NCBI RefSeq assembly: GCF_016908415.1
Contig: NZ_JAFBDW010000004.1
Coordinates: 295,479-359,478, forward strand
Length of the DNA stretch: 64,000 nucleotides
Origin: Caldicoprobacter guelmensis
Lineage (GTDB): Bacteria; Bacillota; Clostridia; Caldicoprobacterales; Caldicoprobacteraceae
Direction: 5' to 3'
Made by a program: the position numbers and the translations under genes. The notes beneath the pieces were generated by a model that made no database searches, had not been told where the DNA came from, and was given only the letters and a program-made list of their open reading frames with translations. Below, piece by piece: positions 49,390 through 58,117 of this stretch (within the stretch, counting starts at the first letter, position 1; each line of letters begins with the position of its first letter).

Positions 49390-49725
49390 ATTATAAGGTA
49401 CGCGATTTCAGCTAATCAGGGATATGTGTCTCCTCATTTTGGCAGATGCCAGAAATATGTTTTAATAGACATCGAAAATGGAGAAGTTACCAGCGGACAG
49501 GTAATAGACAATCCAGGGCACTCTCCTGGATTTATACCAAAGTTTTTGCATGACAAGGGTGTGAATTGTATTGTTTGCGGTGGTATAGGCAAGCAGGCAG
49601 CCCAATTGTTGGAGGAATATGGTATTGAGGTAATAACAGGAGTGGAGGGCAGCGTTGAGAGTGTTATACAAAAGTTGCTTGTAGGAACCATTGAAGGCGG
49701 GGCAAGTTTTTGTCACCACAAATGA
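49390..49725 (+). CDS. NifX/NafY-like dinitrogenase iron-molybdenum cofactor domain protein
   Basis: About 110 residues of the Nitro_FeMo-Co fold: RYAISANQGYVSPHFGRCQKYVLIDIENGE, then GFIPKFLHDKGVNCIVCGGIGKQAAQLLEEYGIEV. Such stand-alone proteins bind metal clusters and accompany Mrp-type carriers. No ATG, GTG or TTG stands at the expected place: after AAAGGAGAG come ATT (49390) and ATA (49393), just where Met is expected. A TTG at 49261 would read through a terminator hairpin. It is either translated from a rare codon or has lost its start. Confidence 0.75.
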   Translation: MIRYAISANQGYVSPHFGRCQKYVLIDIENGEVTSGQVIDNPGHSPGFIPKFLHDKGVNCIVCGGIGKQAAQLLEEYGIEVITGVEGSVESVIQKLLVGTIEGGASFCHHK

Positions 49726-49735
49726 GAACCAAATA

Positions 49736-50407
49736 TCAAGCTCCCCGGCTAAACCCTGCGCTTATTGTTATACGCTGCAATTGAGGGAAGTCATAGATAT
49801 TTAGCGGTATGTCCTGAAGCAGCTTTATGGTGCTTTTAAAGTCCTTTACAAGGTCAAGCTTATTTTCAAAGAGTATTTCCCTCAAAGAGGTGTTTTCCCA
49901 CTCCACCCACCTTACATATCTTTCTCGCTCTTTTATATAAGCTTCAAAAGAGCTGCTGCTTTTTATCTTTTCTATCACTTCATTACACAGGAAAAAGTTG
50001 CAGACGTACGATCGGTAGCGCGGAGGAAGGGAGCAGCCATAGCCGCTCTTGACAAATGGACACGCCTTGAAGAATATGGAATGGTCCCGGATGTCTCTTG
50101 CGTCAATCCTATTCCCGCTTTCCATGTACCTGACATAGCCTTCCTCATCAAAATATCCTTTGGCGTGAATCTCGAAAGGGTGTATCTCGACAGAGGGAAG
50201 CCGCCTTATGGTCTCCAGGACGCGCAATCCTTCCAGCGACCTGGCCATCCTCTGTATGTCCAAAAGTGTGAACCTGGGATAATAATAACAGCAACCTCTA
50301 TTTTTAATGCTGCACAGGCTTATGCCCATGATGCTTGAGCAGTTTTTACAACCAGTGTAAACATAGCGCGGTACTCCTTGGTCTATGCTAACGTATACTA
50401 TTTCCAT
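49736..50407 (-). CDS. Cysteine-rich protein of unknown function (YkgJ-like)
   Basis: A 223-residue soluble protein with many cysteines: CKNCSS, SLCSIKNRGCCYYYPRF, ACPFVKSGYGCSLPPRYRSYVCNFFLC. The spacing recalls YkgJ/FliB-type Zn/Fe-binding proteins, in which a C-x-C-type cluster binds metal. I do not recognise a closer family. The ATG at 50407 has only a weak upstream GGAA. It converges with the NifX-type gene and leaves only 10 bases between the stop codons. Confidence 0.5.
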   Translation of the reverse strand: MEIVYVSIDQGVPRYVYTGCKNCSSIMGISLCSIKNRGCCYYYPRFTLLDIQRMARSLEGLRVLETIRRLPSVEIHPFEIHAKGYFDEEGYVRYMESGNRIDARDIRDHSIFFKACPFVKSGYGCSLPPRYRSYVCNFFLCNEVIEKIKSSSSFEAYIKERERYVRWVEWENTSLREILFENKLDLVKDFKSTIKLLQDIPLNIYDFPQLQRITISAGFSRGA

Positions 50408-50627
50408 ATGTGACCATCTTCCAGTTCCTTTAAAATTTTTACATTTTTTATTATATTTTTGCTATTGCGATGATGCAAGCTGCAATTTCAGGTTGTATCC
50501 CCTACATTTTCGTGATTGCCTGTGTGACGTTCAAGCGGGGCCAGGGATATAATTCCTGAGGCAAGTTGGTGCAGTGCCTCCCTGCTTACGAAATAGAGTC
50601 CTTTCTTTTGGACAACCTTGTTATTTC

Positions 50628-50656
50628 TTGATAAAATCGTTGTATAGCGATATAAT
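50628..50656 (+). promoter_or_regulatory. Promoter of the HEPN/MNT pair
   Basis: TTGATA (50628-50633) and TATAAT (50651-50656), spacing 17, about 40 bases before the first gene. Confidence 0.7.
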
Positions 50657-50698
50657 TAGTAAAGAGGCTATAGTTTAATTTAAGAGGAGTTATTCCTG

Positions 50699-51093
50699 AT
50701 GGATAAAAAAGAATTAATTCGCTATTGGGTTGATACGGCTTTGCGAGATTATAATACCATGCTCCACTTGTATGAGACTGGAGACTATCATTGGAGTCTT
50801 TTTATAGGGCATCTGGTTATTGAAAAGCTGATTAAGGCGATATATGTGAAAAATGTAAGTGATAATCCTCCGAGAATTCATGACCTTTCTAGATTAGCTG
50901 AGAAAGCCTTGATATTCATACTACAGATGAGCAAAAAGATGTGCTGGATTTGTTAACAACATTTAACATTAGTGTTAGGTATCCTGACTATAAGTACGAG
51001 TTTTATAAAAAGTGTACCAAGGAATATGCATCGGAGAACATTGAACGTATAAAGGAGATGAAAAAATGGCTGCTAAGTTTACTCTGGGAATAG
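50699..51093 (+). pseudogene. HEPN-domain toxin-like protein, frameshifted
   Basis: The N-terminal two-thirds (RYWVDTALRDYNTMLHLYETGDYHWSLFIGHLVIEKLIKA) are a HEPN domain. Near 50913 the homologous continuation moves to another frame (DIHTTDEQKDVLDLLTTF, then RYPDYKYEFYKKCTKEYA) and ends at TAG 51091. In the first frame translation stops at 50956 after 85 residues. HEPN proteins paired with MNT nucleotidyltransferases are toxin-antitoxin modules, the HEPN partner being a ribonuclease. The RYPD region is lost, so the toxin is probably inactive unless frameshifting occurs. Confidence 0.8.
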
Positions 51094-51386
51094 TGGAAAA
51101 TATCGTCAAAAATTATGCTGAATTGCTTAAACGGGAAATAGGTGTAAAGGAAGTGTATCTGTATGGTTCATATGTTAACGGAAATTATTCCGAGGACAGC
51201 GATATAGATGTTGCGGTTGTATCTGATACATTTTCAGGAGATTTAGTAGAAGATACTTTGTTGTTAATGCGGCTCAGGAGGAAAATTGACAACAGAATAT
51301 CACCACGGCCATTCACTAGCGATGCATTTGCAGAAGATGACCCATTTGTAAAAGAGATTAAAACTAAAGGGATAAGGGTAATATAA
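51066..51386 (+). CDS. Minimal nucleotidyltransferase (MNT antitoxin-like)
   Basis: A 106-residue protein with the Pol-beta nucleotidyltransferase motif LYGSYVNGNYSEDSDIDVAVV (G-S-x9-D-x-D). In HEPN/MNT modules the MNT partner neutralises the HEPN toxin, in studied cases by AMPylation. The ATG at 51066 has AAGGAG and overlaps the end of the HEPN frame by 28 bases, typical for this pair. Confidence 0.88.
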   Translation: MAAKFTLGIVENIVKNYAELLKREIGVKEVYLYGSYVNGNYSEDSDIDVAVVSDTFSGDLVEDTLLLMRLRRKIDNRISPRPFTSDAFAEDDPFVKEIKTKGIRVI

Positions 51387-51413
51387 AAAAGCAGGTAATG
51401 TTACCTGCTTTTT
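51386..51413 (+). terminator. Terminator after the MNT gene
   Basis: GCAGGTAA-TG-TTACCTGC (51391-51408) with flanking A5/T5. Confidence 0.8.
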
Positions 51414-51570
51414 CCATTATTTTGGTCATTAATAGAATATGAACAGTCAGGATGCTCGCATATTTACTATAGAGCCACCAGTGAAACTGGTTTGGACAAT
51501 TTTAGCAATCTATAAGTACGATAGATGGACCTAGTTCACATAACGTAACAGCGTTCATCAACATGAAGAT

Positions 51571-51598
51571 TTTGATGACGTATGAATTGTGATATAAT
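51571..51598 (+). promoter_or_regulatory. Likely promoter of uvrB
   Basis: TTTGAT (51571-51576) and TATAAT (51593-51598), spacing 16, with a TGA extended -10. I see no clear LexA box. Confidence 0.5.
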
Positions 51599-51622
51599 TG
51601 ACTCTGGAGGAGTGAGCGGGCA

Positions 51623-53671
51623 ATGCGTTTTAAGTTGAAGTCGGATTTCAAACCCCAGGGAGACCAGCCCAAGGCTATTGAGGCCCTGGTGGAGGGTTTA
51701 AATAAAGGCGAAAAGCACCAAACCCTGATAGGGGTTACCGGTTCGGGCAAAACCTTTACCATGGCCAACATAATCGAGCGCGTGCAGCGCCCGACTCTGG
51801 TTTTGGCGCACAACAAAACGCTGGCGGCTCAGCTGTGCAGCGAGTTTAAGGCGTTCTTCCCAGACAACGCCGTTGAATACTTTGTGAGCTATTACGATTA
51901 CTATCAGCCAGAGGCTTATGTGCCGGCCACCGATACCTACATCGAGAAGGAGACTTCTATTAATGATGAGATAGACAAGCTGCGCCACTCGGCTACTTCG
52001 GCGCTCCTTGAGCGCCGGGATGTAATAGTTGTGGCCAGCGTATCATGCATATATGGTTTGGGTAATCCCAAGGAATACAGGAACCTCACGCTATCACTAC
52101 GTCCCGGGATGGTAAAGGACAGGGATGAAATACTGCGCAAGCTGGTGGATATACAGTACCAGCGAAACGATATAGACTTCGTGCGGGGAACTTTCCGGGT
52201 TAGGGGAGATGTGGTGGAGATATTCCCCGCAGGGTCTTCGGGCCGGGCCATCCGTGTGGAATTCTTTGGCGATGAGATCGACAGGATCGCCGAGATTGAT
52301 GCTTTGACCGGAGAAGTGCTGGGATACCGCACTCATGTGGCCATATTCCCTGCTTCGCACTATGCATCGTCGCGCGAACACCTGGAACAGGCCATCGCAC
52401 AGATAGAACGCGACCTGGAGATAAGGGTTAAGGAGCTTAAAGACCAGGGACGTTTACTTGAAGCCCAGCGCCTTCTGCAGCGCACCAACTATGACATCGA
52501 AATGATGCGCGAGGTGGGATACTGCAACGGCATAGAGAACTATTCCCGCTATCTGGACGGCAGGCAACCTGGCGAGCCTCCTTATACCCTGCTGGATTAT
52601 TTTCCCGAAGACTTCCTCATGTTCATAGATGAGTCCCATGTTACCATACCGCAGTTGCGGGCCATGTATGCCGGAGACCGCTCCAGAAAGGACAACCTGG
52701 TGGAGTACGGTTTTAGGTTGCCTGCAGCTTATGACAACCGACCCCTTACATTTGAGGAGTTTGAAAGCAAGATAAACCAGGTCATATACGTCAGCGCTAC
52801 TCCGGGACCGTATGAGCTTGAAAAATCATCGCGCGTGGTTGAACAGATCATAAGGCCTACGGGACTGGTTGATCCCGAGGTGGTGGTGCGGCCGGTTGAA
52901 GGTCAGATCGACGACTTGATTGGCGAGATACGTCAAAGGGTTGAAAAAAACGAACGAGTACTGGTCACCACTCTGACCAAGAAGATGGCCGAGAGCCTCA
53001 CCGAATACTTGAGGGAAATGGACATAAGGGTACGGTATCTGCATTCGGACATCGATACCATCGAGCGCATGGAAATCATTCGCGACCTGCGAAAGGGTGA
53101 GTTTGACGTTTTGGTGGGGATAAACCTACTCAGGGAAGGTTTGGACCTTCCTGAGGTATCGCTGGTGGCCATACTTGACGCTGATAAAGAGGGCTTTCTC
53201 CGCTCCGAGACCTCGCTTATACAGACCATTGGCCGTGCGGCGAGAAACGTCAACGGCAAGGTCATAATGTACGCCGATACCATAACCGATTCCATGCGCA
53301 GGGCCATAGATGAGACCAACAGGCGACGCCGCCTGCAGATGGAGTACAACCAAAAGCACGGGATTACCCCCAGGACTGTTGTGAAGGGCATACACGACAT
53401 CATAGAGGCTACAAAAGCCGTGGCCGAGCAGCCCGCCGATTATAATGTAAAAGAGCAGCTGTCGGTCGAGGAGATATATTCCCGCATAGAAAGGCTGGAG
53501 AAGGAGATGAGGGACGCCGCAGCAGCCCTTGAGTTTGAAAAGGCTGCTCAAATCAGGGATGAGATATTCAGATTGAGGGAAAAGCTGCAGGATGCGAAAG
53601 AACAGGGCAAGAAGCAGCAGAAGCAACCGGCTCCAAAGTCTGGCTCGAAGAAAAAGCGCGGGTCGTTGTGA
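51623..53671 (+). CDS. uvrB: Excinuclease ABC subunit B
   Basis: A 682-residue DNA-repair helicase. Walker A is GVTGSGKTFTM, the DNA-clamping beta-hairpin region is YYDYYQPEAYVPATDTYIEKE, Walker B is MFIDESHVTIPQ, and helicase motifs include VSATPGPYELE, GINLLREGLDLPEVSLVAILDADKEGFLRS and QTIGRAARN. The C-terminal UVR domain (IERLEKEMRDAAAALEFEKAAQIRDEI) binds UvrC. uvrA is not directly downstream in this window. The ATG at 51623 has GGAGGAGTG upstream, and a terminator follows at 53797. Confidence 0.97.
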   Translation: MRFKLKSDFKPQGDQPKAIEALVEGLNKGEKHQTLIGVTGSGKTFTMANIIERVQRPTLVLAHNKTLAAQLCSEFKAFFPDNAVEYFVSYYDYYQPEAYVPATDTYIEKETSINDEIDKLRHSATSALLERRDVIVVASVSCIYGLGNPKEYRNLTLSLRPGMVKDRDEILRKLVDIQYQRNDIDFVRGTFRVRGDVVEIFPAGSSGRAIRVEFFGDEIDRIAEIDALTGEVLGYRTHVAIFPASHYASSREHLEQAIAQIERDLEIRVKELKDQGRLLEAQRLLQRTNYDIEMMREVGYCNGIENYSRYLDGRQPGEPPYTLLDYFPEDFLMFIDESHVTIPQLRAMYAGDRSRKDNLVEYGFRLPAAYDNRPLTFEEFESKINQVIYVSATPGPYELEKSSRVVEQIIRPTGLVDPEVVVRPVEGQIDDLIGEIRQRVEKNERVLVTTLTKKMAESLTEYLREMDIRVRYLHSDIDTIERMEIIRDLRKGEFDVLVGINLLREGLDLPEVSLVAILDADKEGFLRSETSLIQTIGRAARNVNGKVIMYADTITDSMRRAIDETNRRRRLQMEYNQKHGITPRTVVKGIHDIIEATKAVAEQPADYNVKEQLSVEEIYSRIERLEKEMRDAAAALEFEKAAQIRDEIFRLREKLQDAKEQGKKQQKQPAPKSGSKKKRGSL

Positions 53672-53796
53672 GGTGTTATATCGTTCGTTGTTAATGCGAA
53701 AAAAGCTTTGCTTAAAGTTTTTCTTGATAAACTGTCTGTGGTCTTGTTATAGCAGGAAATGCTGGGCTTAGAATATTGAATGACGGCAAAATATAT

Positions 53797-53828
53797 CCCA
53801 CCGCCAGTAAGCGCGGTGGGAGTTTTTA
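53797..53828 (+). terminator. Terminator after uvrB
   Basis: CCCACCGC (53797-53804) pairs with GCGGTGGG (53813-53820), followed by AGTTTTTATA. Confidence 0.8.
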
Positions 53829-53861
53829 TATTACGCTGGCTTAGGTTTCGGTCCGAGGAGA

Positions 53862-54302
53862 TTACTCTATGATAACAGTACCATCTTCTTTTATTTCTAC
53901 CTCTGAACCTTCTTTGATGCTTTCTAGAAAATCTTTTCCTAAAGAATCTACAGTAACTATTCTTTTATTTAACCACACATCGGTTAAAATTATTCCCGCC
54001 GCAGCAAGGGAATCAATCTTCTCTGAAAATAAAATGGCTCTGGGGCCTATGTTCATCTTAGAAATAGTTAAGATTACAAGGCCACCGGTAGTAGAGCCTA
54101 TAGTTTGAGGTATGCACAACACTTTATCTGTTAAAACCTTTTTGTATAAATCTGTGTTGTCTTGATCTGAACATATTGCCTTCCTGGCTCTCATTATTAT
54201 GCTCTTTTGGAAGGATGCAAGGGTATTAAAGCCTTTTTTGCTTACAACGGCTTGCCCTTTAACATTCCCTGGAATAATTGGCCTGCCTTTAAAAATTGTC
54301 AT
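53862..54302 (-). CDS. Aconitase X small (swivel) subunit, DUF126
   Basis: A 146-residue DUF126 protein with the conserved FKGRPIIPGNVKGQAVVS start, the catalytic-Ser region QTIGSTTGGLVIL and AAAGIILTDVW. In AcnX enzymes it pairs with a DUF521 catalytic subunit, encoded 13 bases upstream on this strand. Known AcnX dehydratases act on cis-3-hydroxyproline (bacteria) or mevalonate 5-phosphate (archaea). The substrate here is unknown. Confidence 0.9.
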   Translation of the reverse strand: MTIFKGRPIIPGNVKGQAVVSKKGFNTLASFQKSIIMRARKAICSDQDNTDLYKKVLTDKVLCIPQTIGSTTGGLVILTISKMNIGPRAILFSEKIDSLAAAGIILTDVWLNKRIVTVDSLGKDFLESIKEGSEVEIKEDGTVIIE

Positions 54303-54315
54303 GACTGCGGTCCCC

Positions 54316-55578
54316 CTATTCTATTTTTGTTAAAATATCCAAAAGCTCTTCATCTGTGTAAAATCTTGCTGTAGAGTAGGTCCTCAGTTTATTTGAATTA
54401 GTGATTATCGGTTTTTTAGCGCATAAAGGATTATTCATGTACATGAGAGGGCAGATAGAAGTGAGCTTGACTCCCATACTGTTCAGGGCTTCAAAAGTTT
54501 TTATCTCTTTTTTAAATGTGTCTATTACGTCAGGAGCAGCGCAAATATAGACGGGGATACTTAATTTTTGTTTTTTAAGCCGTGCAGTCAGGTTTTCGTA
54601 CCACCAGTGTATTTGATTTAAACTGGCATGAGGACAACCTATAAAGCAAGCGACTGGTTTGGCTTCTTTATTTTTCCAAAGCACGGGGTAGGAATTGTAT
54701 ATTTTTTGGAGTTCATCGTCATCAATTACATACACTCTGTAGTTTTCTTTTAAAAGGGACTTTCCATATTCCTTGGCTTCAGGAGTAAGACCTTCCACAT
54801 GATAAAGCCCCACTGCTCCATTTGAAGCTGCAGCAGCTCCCATATCCTTTAGATAATCCTTTACTTCTTTTGTGAGTTCATTTCCTATTAATTCCGAAAG
54901 GCCAACAATATACGGCACATCTTCTATTACTTTAAGGCCGATTGCACTCCCTAAAAGCTGAGGGTTGGGCACCTTGCTTACTTTTAATTCTACGAGCCAA
55001 GAGGCTTTTCTGCCTTCATCGGTTAAAAATCCGAAATAAGGTGCTTTGCCCAAAACATTGCACAATACGTCTATGCCTGCGGAATTCCTGTTTGTCCTTG
55101 CTCCTATCACTGAATTTGCATATACAACTGCTGAGGACTCAGACCATGCCAAATATTGGCCTTTTTTGGGAATGTTCCCGACCTCGTCTAAATAACAAGT
55201 ACAAGTAAAAGCCTTATCGTCCAAAAGCCCCAGCTTTTTGAGCTGTTCTTCACATTTTTCTTGCTTCCCGTAAATAAAATTGAAAAGTATTTTTTCTAAA
55301 AAGGAATAATTTATATTTTGTGGGTCAAAGGGCCTAGGGTCAACCGTAAAGGGTTTAAAAGTCTTGATACCGTTTTGTATTATTTCGTCCAATATTTCAA
55401 AATAAGGTTTTATCATGCTTGCCCCAAATGATGTCACGAAATGGGGTGCCCCATCGAGGGGCACCAACTTTTCAGCTCCAAAAGCTTCCCCATACATGAC
55501 GACAGATTTTATAATTTTTTGCCAAAGAGGGCCTCTTTTTCCTTCAAGCATTTCGATTTCATCTTTTTCTAATCTCAT
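54316..55578 (-). CDS. Aconitase X catalytic subunit, DUF521
   Basis: A 420-residue AcnX large subunit. Family regions include HFVTSFGASMIKPY, FTCTCYLDEVGNIPKKGQYLAWSESSAVVYANSVIGARTNRNS, the Cys in ACFIGCPHASLNQI, and ICPLMYM with a further Cys (NPLCAKK). These would hold the Fe-S cluster and substrate. Separate subunits are the bacterial type-IIa arrangement I recall. It lies between the small subunit and a flavin reductase on one strand, so dehydration followed by enoate reduction is a plausible sequence (inference). Confidence 0.9.
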   Translation of the reverse strand: MRLEKDEIEMLEGKRGPLWQKIIKSVVMYGEAFGAEKLVPLDGAPHFVTSFGASMIKPYFEILDEIIQNGIKTFKPFTVDPRPFDPQNINYSFLEKILFNFIYGKQEKCEEQLKKLGLLDDKAFTCTCYLDEVGNIPKKGQYLAWSESSAVVYANSVIGARTNRNSAGIDVLCNVLGKAPYFGFLTDEGRKASWLVELKVSKVPNPQLLGSAIGLKVIEDVPYIVGLSELIGNELTKEVKDYLKDMGAAAASNGAVGLYHVEGLTPEAKEYGKSLLKENYRVYVIDDDELQKIYNSYPVLWKNKEAKPVACFIGCPHASLNQIHWWYENLTARLKKQKLSIPVYICAAPDVIDTFKKEIKTFEALNSMGVKLTSICPLMYMNNPLCAKKPIITNSNKLRTYSTARFYTDEELLDILTKIE

Positions 55579-55596
55579 ATAAATCCCTCCTACTTT

Positions 55597-57858
55597 CTAC
55601 AGGCTGCGTCCTAATAGATAACCTGCTTTTACGGCTTCGAAAACTTTTGCAGGGCTGAAAGCGTCACCAATATTATATATGTTTTGTGCTGCCCTTTCTT
55701 TTATGCACTGATAATAAAGCGAATCATCAGGTACAAGTCCGACTGCCATTACCACCAGGTCTGCTTTTATTTCAAATTCGTTTTCCTCCTCACCGATTTT
55801 CTTCTCAAATGGATTTTCAATATTTTCCGGCAAAATAGGCTGCCAAACAGCATAGGGGTCAGGTACATTCTTCAACTTTCTGGCCACCAGTACACAATCT
55901 TCTTTGATGGACTTCAATCTGGTGCAATTTAACAGTTTAACATTTTTTCTCTCCAGGTAATGGATTATATGCCCTCTGTTAGCGGTGCATACACCTTTCA
56001 TGAAATATGGGAGCATTTCTATCACTGTAACGTTTTTATTTTTTTCATATGCCAGCCAATAGGCTATTTCACAACCTACTGCGCCGCCACCTACGATCAC
56101 AACATTTTCTTTTCCATTAGCAAGCTCAGGGTATTGTAGCAAGTTGAGTGCTGTAACAACGTGGGGTAAGTCTATTCCCTCGACGTTTAATTTCTTTTCT
56201 TTAGTCCCCGTGGCACATACGATTATGTCATAATTCATACTCTTTAATAAATCAGCGGATGCTTCTTTGTTTAGTTCAAGCTTTAGGCCATACACCTTTT
56301 CTGCTTTTTTGACTTGATGTTCCAAATGATTCAAATAGTTAACGATGTCATATTTTATCTTGGGGATTGCCCCTAATAACAATGTGCCTCCTATTTGAGA
56401 TTTCTTGTCATAAAGTGTAACATCGTGTCCCCTTTTTGCTAAGGTGATGGCGCACATTATACCTGCAGGACCTGCACCTACTACTGCAATCTTTTTCTTT
56501 TCCCTGGCAGGTGTTTCTTCACTATATAAATCTTCGTTTCCGGTTTTTGGGTTGACAGCGCATTGCGGATGTCCGCCTTCTATAAATTCATTGATGCAAC
56601 CTTCCTGATCGCCTATACAAGGCGTTATGTCTTCTACCCTGCCAGCATAAGCCTTGTTACACCACTCTGGGTCAGCAAGGAGGGGTCTTGCAAGCATGAC
56701 CATGTCACACATATCTTCTCTTAACGCTTTCTCGGCAAGGTCGGGATATCCTAGCTTTCCAACTGCCACAATAGGTATATCGAGGCCTTTATTTGATTTT
56801 ATGTTGTTTTCTCTAAAGTAATCTTTAACTATTTTTGAAATTATCAGGAAGCAACCCGGAGGCATCGAGTTAGGCGGGTGAGGAAGCCACCAATTATCGT
56901 AGCATCCCAAATCGACATCAAACATGTCCACGCCTGCTTTAACTAGATTTTTCATATACTCTAGAGTTTGTTCAACTGTTCTTTCGTTTTTAAAGAGTCG
57001 TAGTGGTTTTACTTTATCCATTTTTTCTTTGTATGTCTCGTTTAAAGCAAGTGAAAGGTCAATTCTGTACATTATGGGATAGTCTGGGCCTACTCTTCTT
57101 CTTATCTCTTTAACCAGTTCAATGCCGAAAGCCTGCCAATCTGAAAATTTACCCCATTTTCGCCTGTTAAATGCAGGGTTTGTAAGCTGCTCTAGAAGAT
57201 ACCCTTCGTGTCCATGTAAATAAACCCCATCCATAAGAGATGCCTTTGCATCTGCGGCTGCCTGTCCTGCATTTTTTATAATTTTATAAAGCCCTCTGTC
57301 CGTAAGAGGTCTGCAAGGGATATTTGGTATATAGAAATTAGGATTCCACGAAGCCGATACAGGAAGTTTAAATTTTTTAATAAGGCATTCTGGAGAACCT
57401 ACCCTTCCAAGTCCAGGAGTTAATTGAATAAAAATTTTTGCTCCGTATGCATGGACTGATTCTGCAATATCTCGCCATCCAGCAAATACAGTACGTGATT
57501 TGTCTATTCGCGGGAAATAACTCCTATCACCTTTTTCTGTTACGGTAGGGTCAATATAGTGGCTGACAGGGACCAAACCCGTTGTGATTAGCCCTACTCC
57601 ACCCTTGGCTCTTTCCGAAAAATATTTGATCATTTTAATGCTAGGCCTTCCCATCTCTTCGGCCATAGATATGTTGCCCATGGGTCCCATTACAATGCGA
57701 TTTTTTATTATTATAGAGTTCACTTGGATAGGAGAAAAAAGCTTCTCATAAGGATAGAGATCTTTTGTCATTCTACCCCATCTTAGCTTTTCTTCATCTA
57801 AAAACCAATCTCCGAGTTGATCGATTAAATTTTGAACAATTTCCTGATATTTATTCAT
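55597..57858 (-). CDS. Old-yellow-enzyme/2,4-dienoyl-CoA-reductase-type oxidoreductase with altered Fe-S motif
   Basis: A 753-residue three-part flavoprotein: an FMN TIM barrel (FSPIQVNSIIIKNRIVMGPM), a cluster-binding segment, and a C-terminal FAD/NAD(P)H module (VVGAGPAGIMCA at ~459; VIVGGGAVGCEIAYWLA). The family's C-x2-C-x3-C-x11-C cluster motif reads C414-x2-D417-x3-C421-x11-C433, so one ligand is Asp. The usual HGAHGYL active-site segment reads HGHEGYL. Relatives reduce enoates or dienoyl-CoA. It is first in the operon with both AcnX subunits; the ATG at 57858 follows AAGGAGGG. Confidence 0.88.
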   Translation of the reverse strand: MNKYQEIVQNLIDQLGDWFLDEEKLRWGRMTKDLYPYEKLFSPIQVNSIIIKNRIVMGPMGNISMAEEMGRPSIKMIKYFSERAKGGVGLITTGLVPVSHYIDPTVTEKGDRSYFPRIDKSRTVFAGWRDIAESVHAYGAKIFIQLTPGLGRVGSPECLIKKFKLPVSASWNPNFYIPNIPCRPLTDRGLYKIIKNAGQAAADAKASLMDGVYLHGHEGYLLEQLTNPAFNRRKWGKFSDWQAFGIELVKEIRRRVGPDYPIMYRIDLSLALNETYKEKMDKVKPLRLFKNERTVEQTLEYMKNLVKAGVDMFDVDLGCYDNWWLPHPPNSMPPGCFLIISKIVKDYFRENNIKSNKGLDIPIVAVGKLGYPDLAEKALREDMCDMVMLARPLLADPEWCNKAYAGRVEDITPCIGDQEGCINEFIEGGHPQCAVNPKTGNEDLYSEETPAREKKKIAVVGAGPAGIMCAITLAKRGHDVTLYDKKSQIGGTLLLGAIPKIKYDIVNYLNHLEHQVKKAEKVYGLKLELNKEASADLLKSMNYDIIVCATGTKEKKLNVEGIDLPHVVTALNLLQYPELANGKENVVIVGGGAVGCEIAYWLAYEKNKNVTVIEMLPYFMKGVCTANRGHIIHYLERKNVKLLNCTRLKSIKEDCVLVARKLKNVPDPYAVWQPILPENIENPFEKKIGEEENEFEIKADLVVMAVGLVPDDSLYYQCIKERAAQNIYNIGDAFSPAKVFEAVKAGYLLGRSL

Positions 57859-58117
57859 GGAATCCCTCCTTAAAGATGTGTTTTTATAAGGCTGTTTGTC
57901 AAAGAAGCGAGTATCAATAAGTACAACTGTTCAGCTTTTAACATTGTCAAAATTTTAACAAACAAAAACAAAACCCTACACTGTAAGAATATCACTTTTG
58001 TACTGTGATTTCAATATAAAATGGTTTCAAATGCAAGCTTTGGGTGTATTAATTGTATAAAGGTTACAGATTATAGACTAAAAAATAATCAATTCAGGTA
58101 TATTGGAGGTGCTGCTA

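Noticed and set aside
49261..49392. TTG 49261 as the start of the NifX-type gene
   Set aside because: The extension overlaps the DUF5320 gene and crosses a terminator hairpin, and its sequence has no family similarity.
50480..50625. Minus-strand peptide-like stretch (KKGLYFVSREALHQLASG)
   Set aside because: No start, no recognised family and only about 45 residues; too weak to call a gene remnant.
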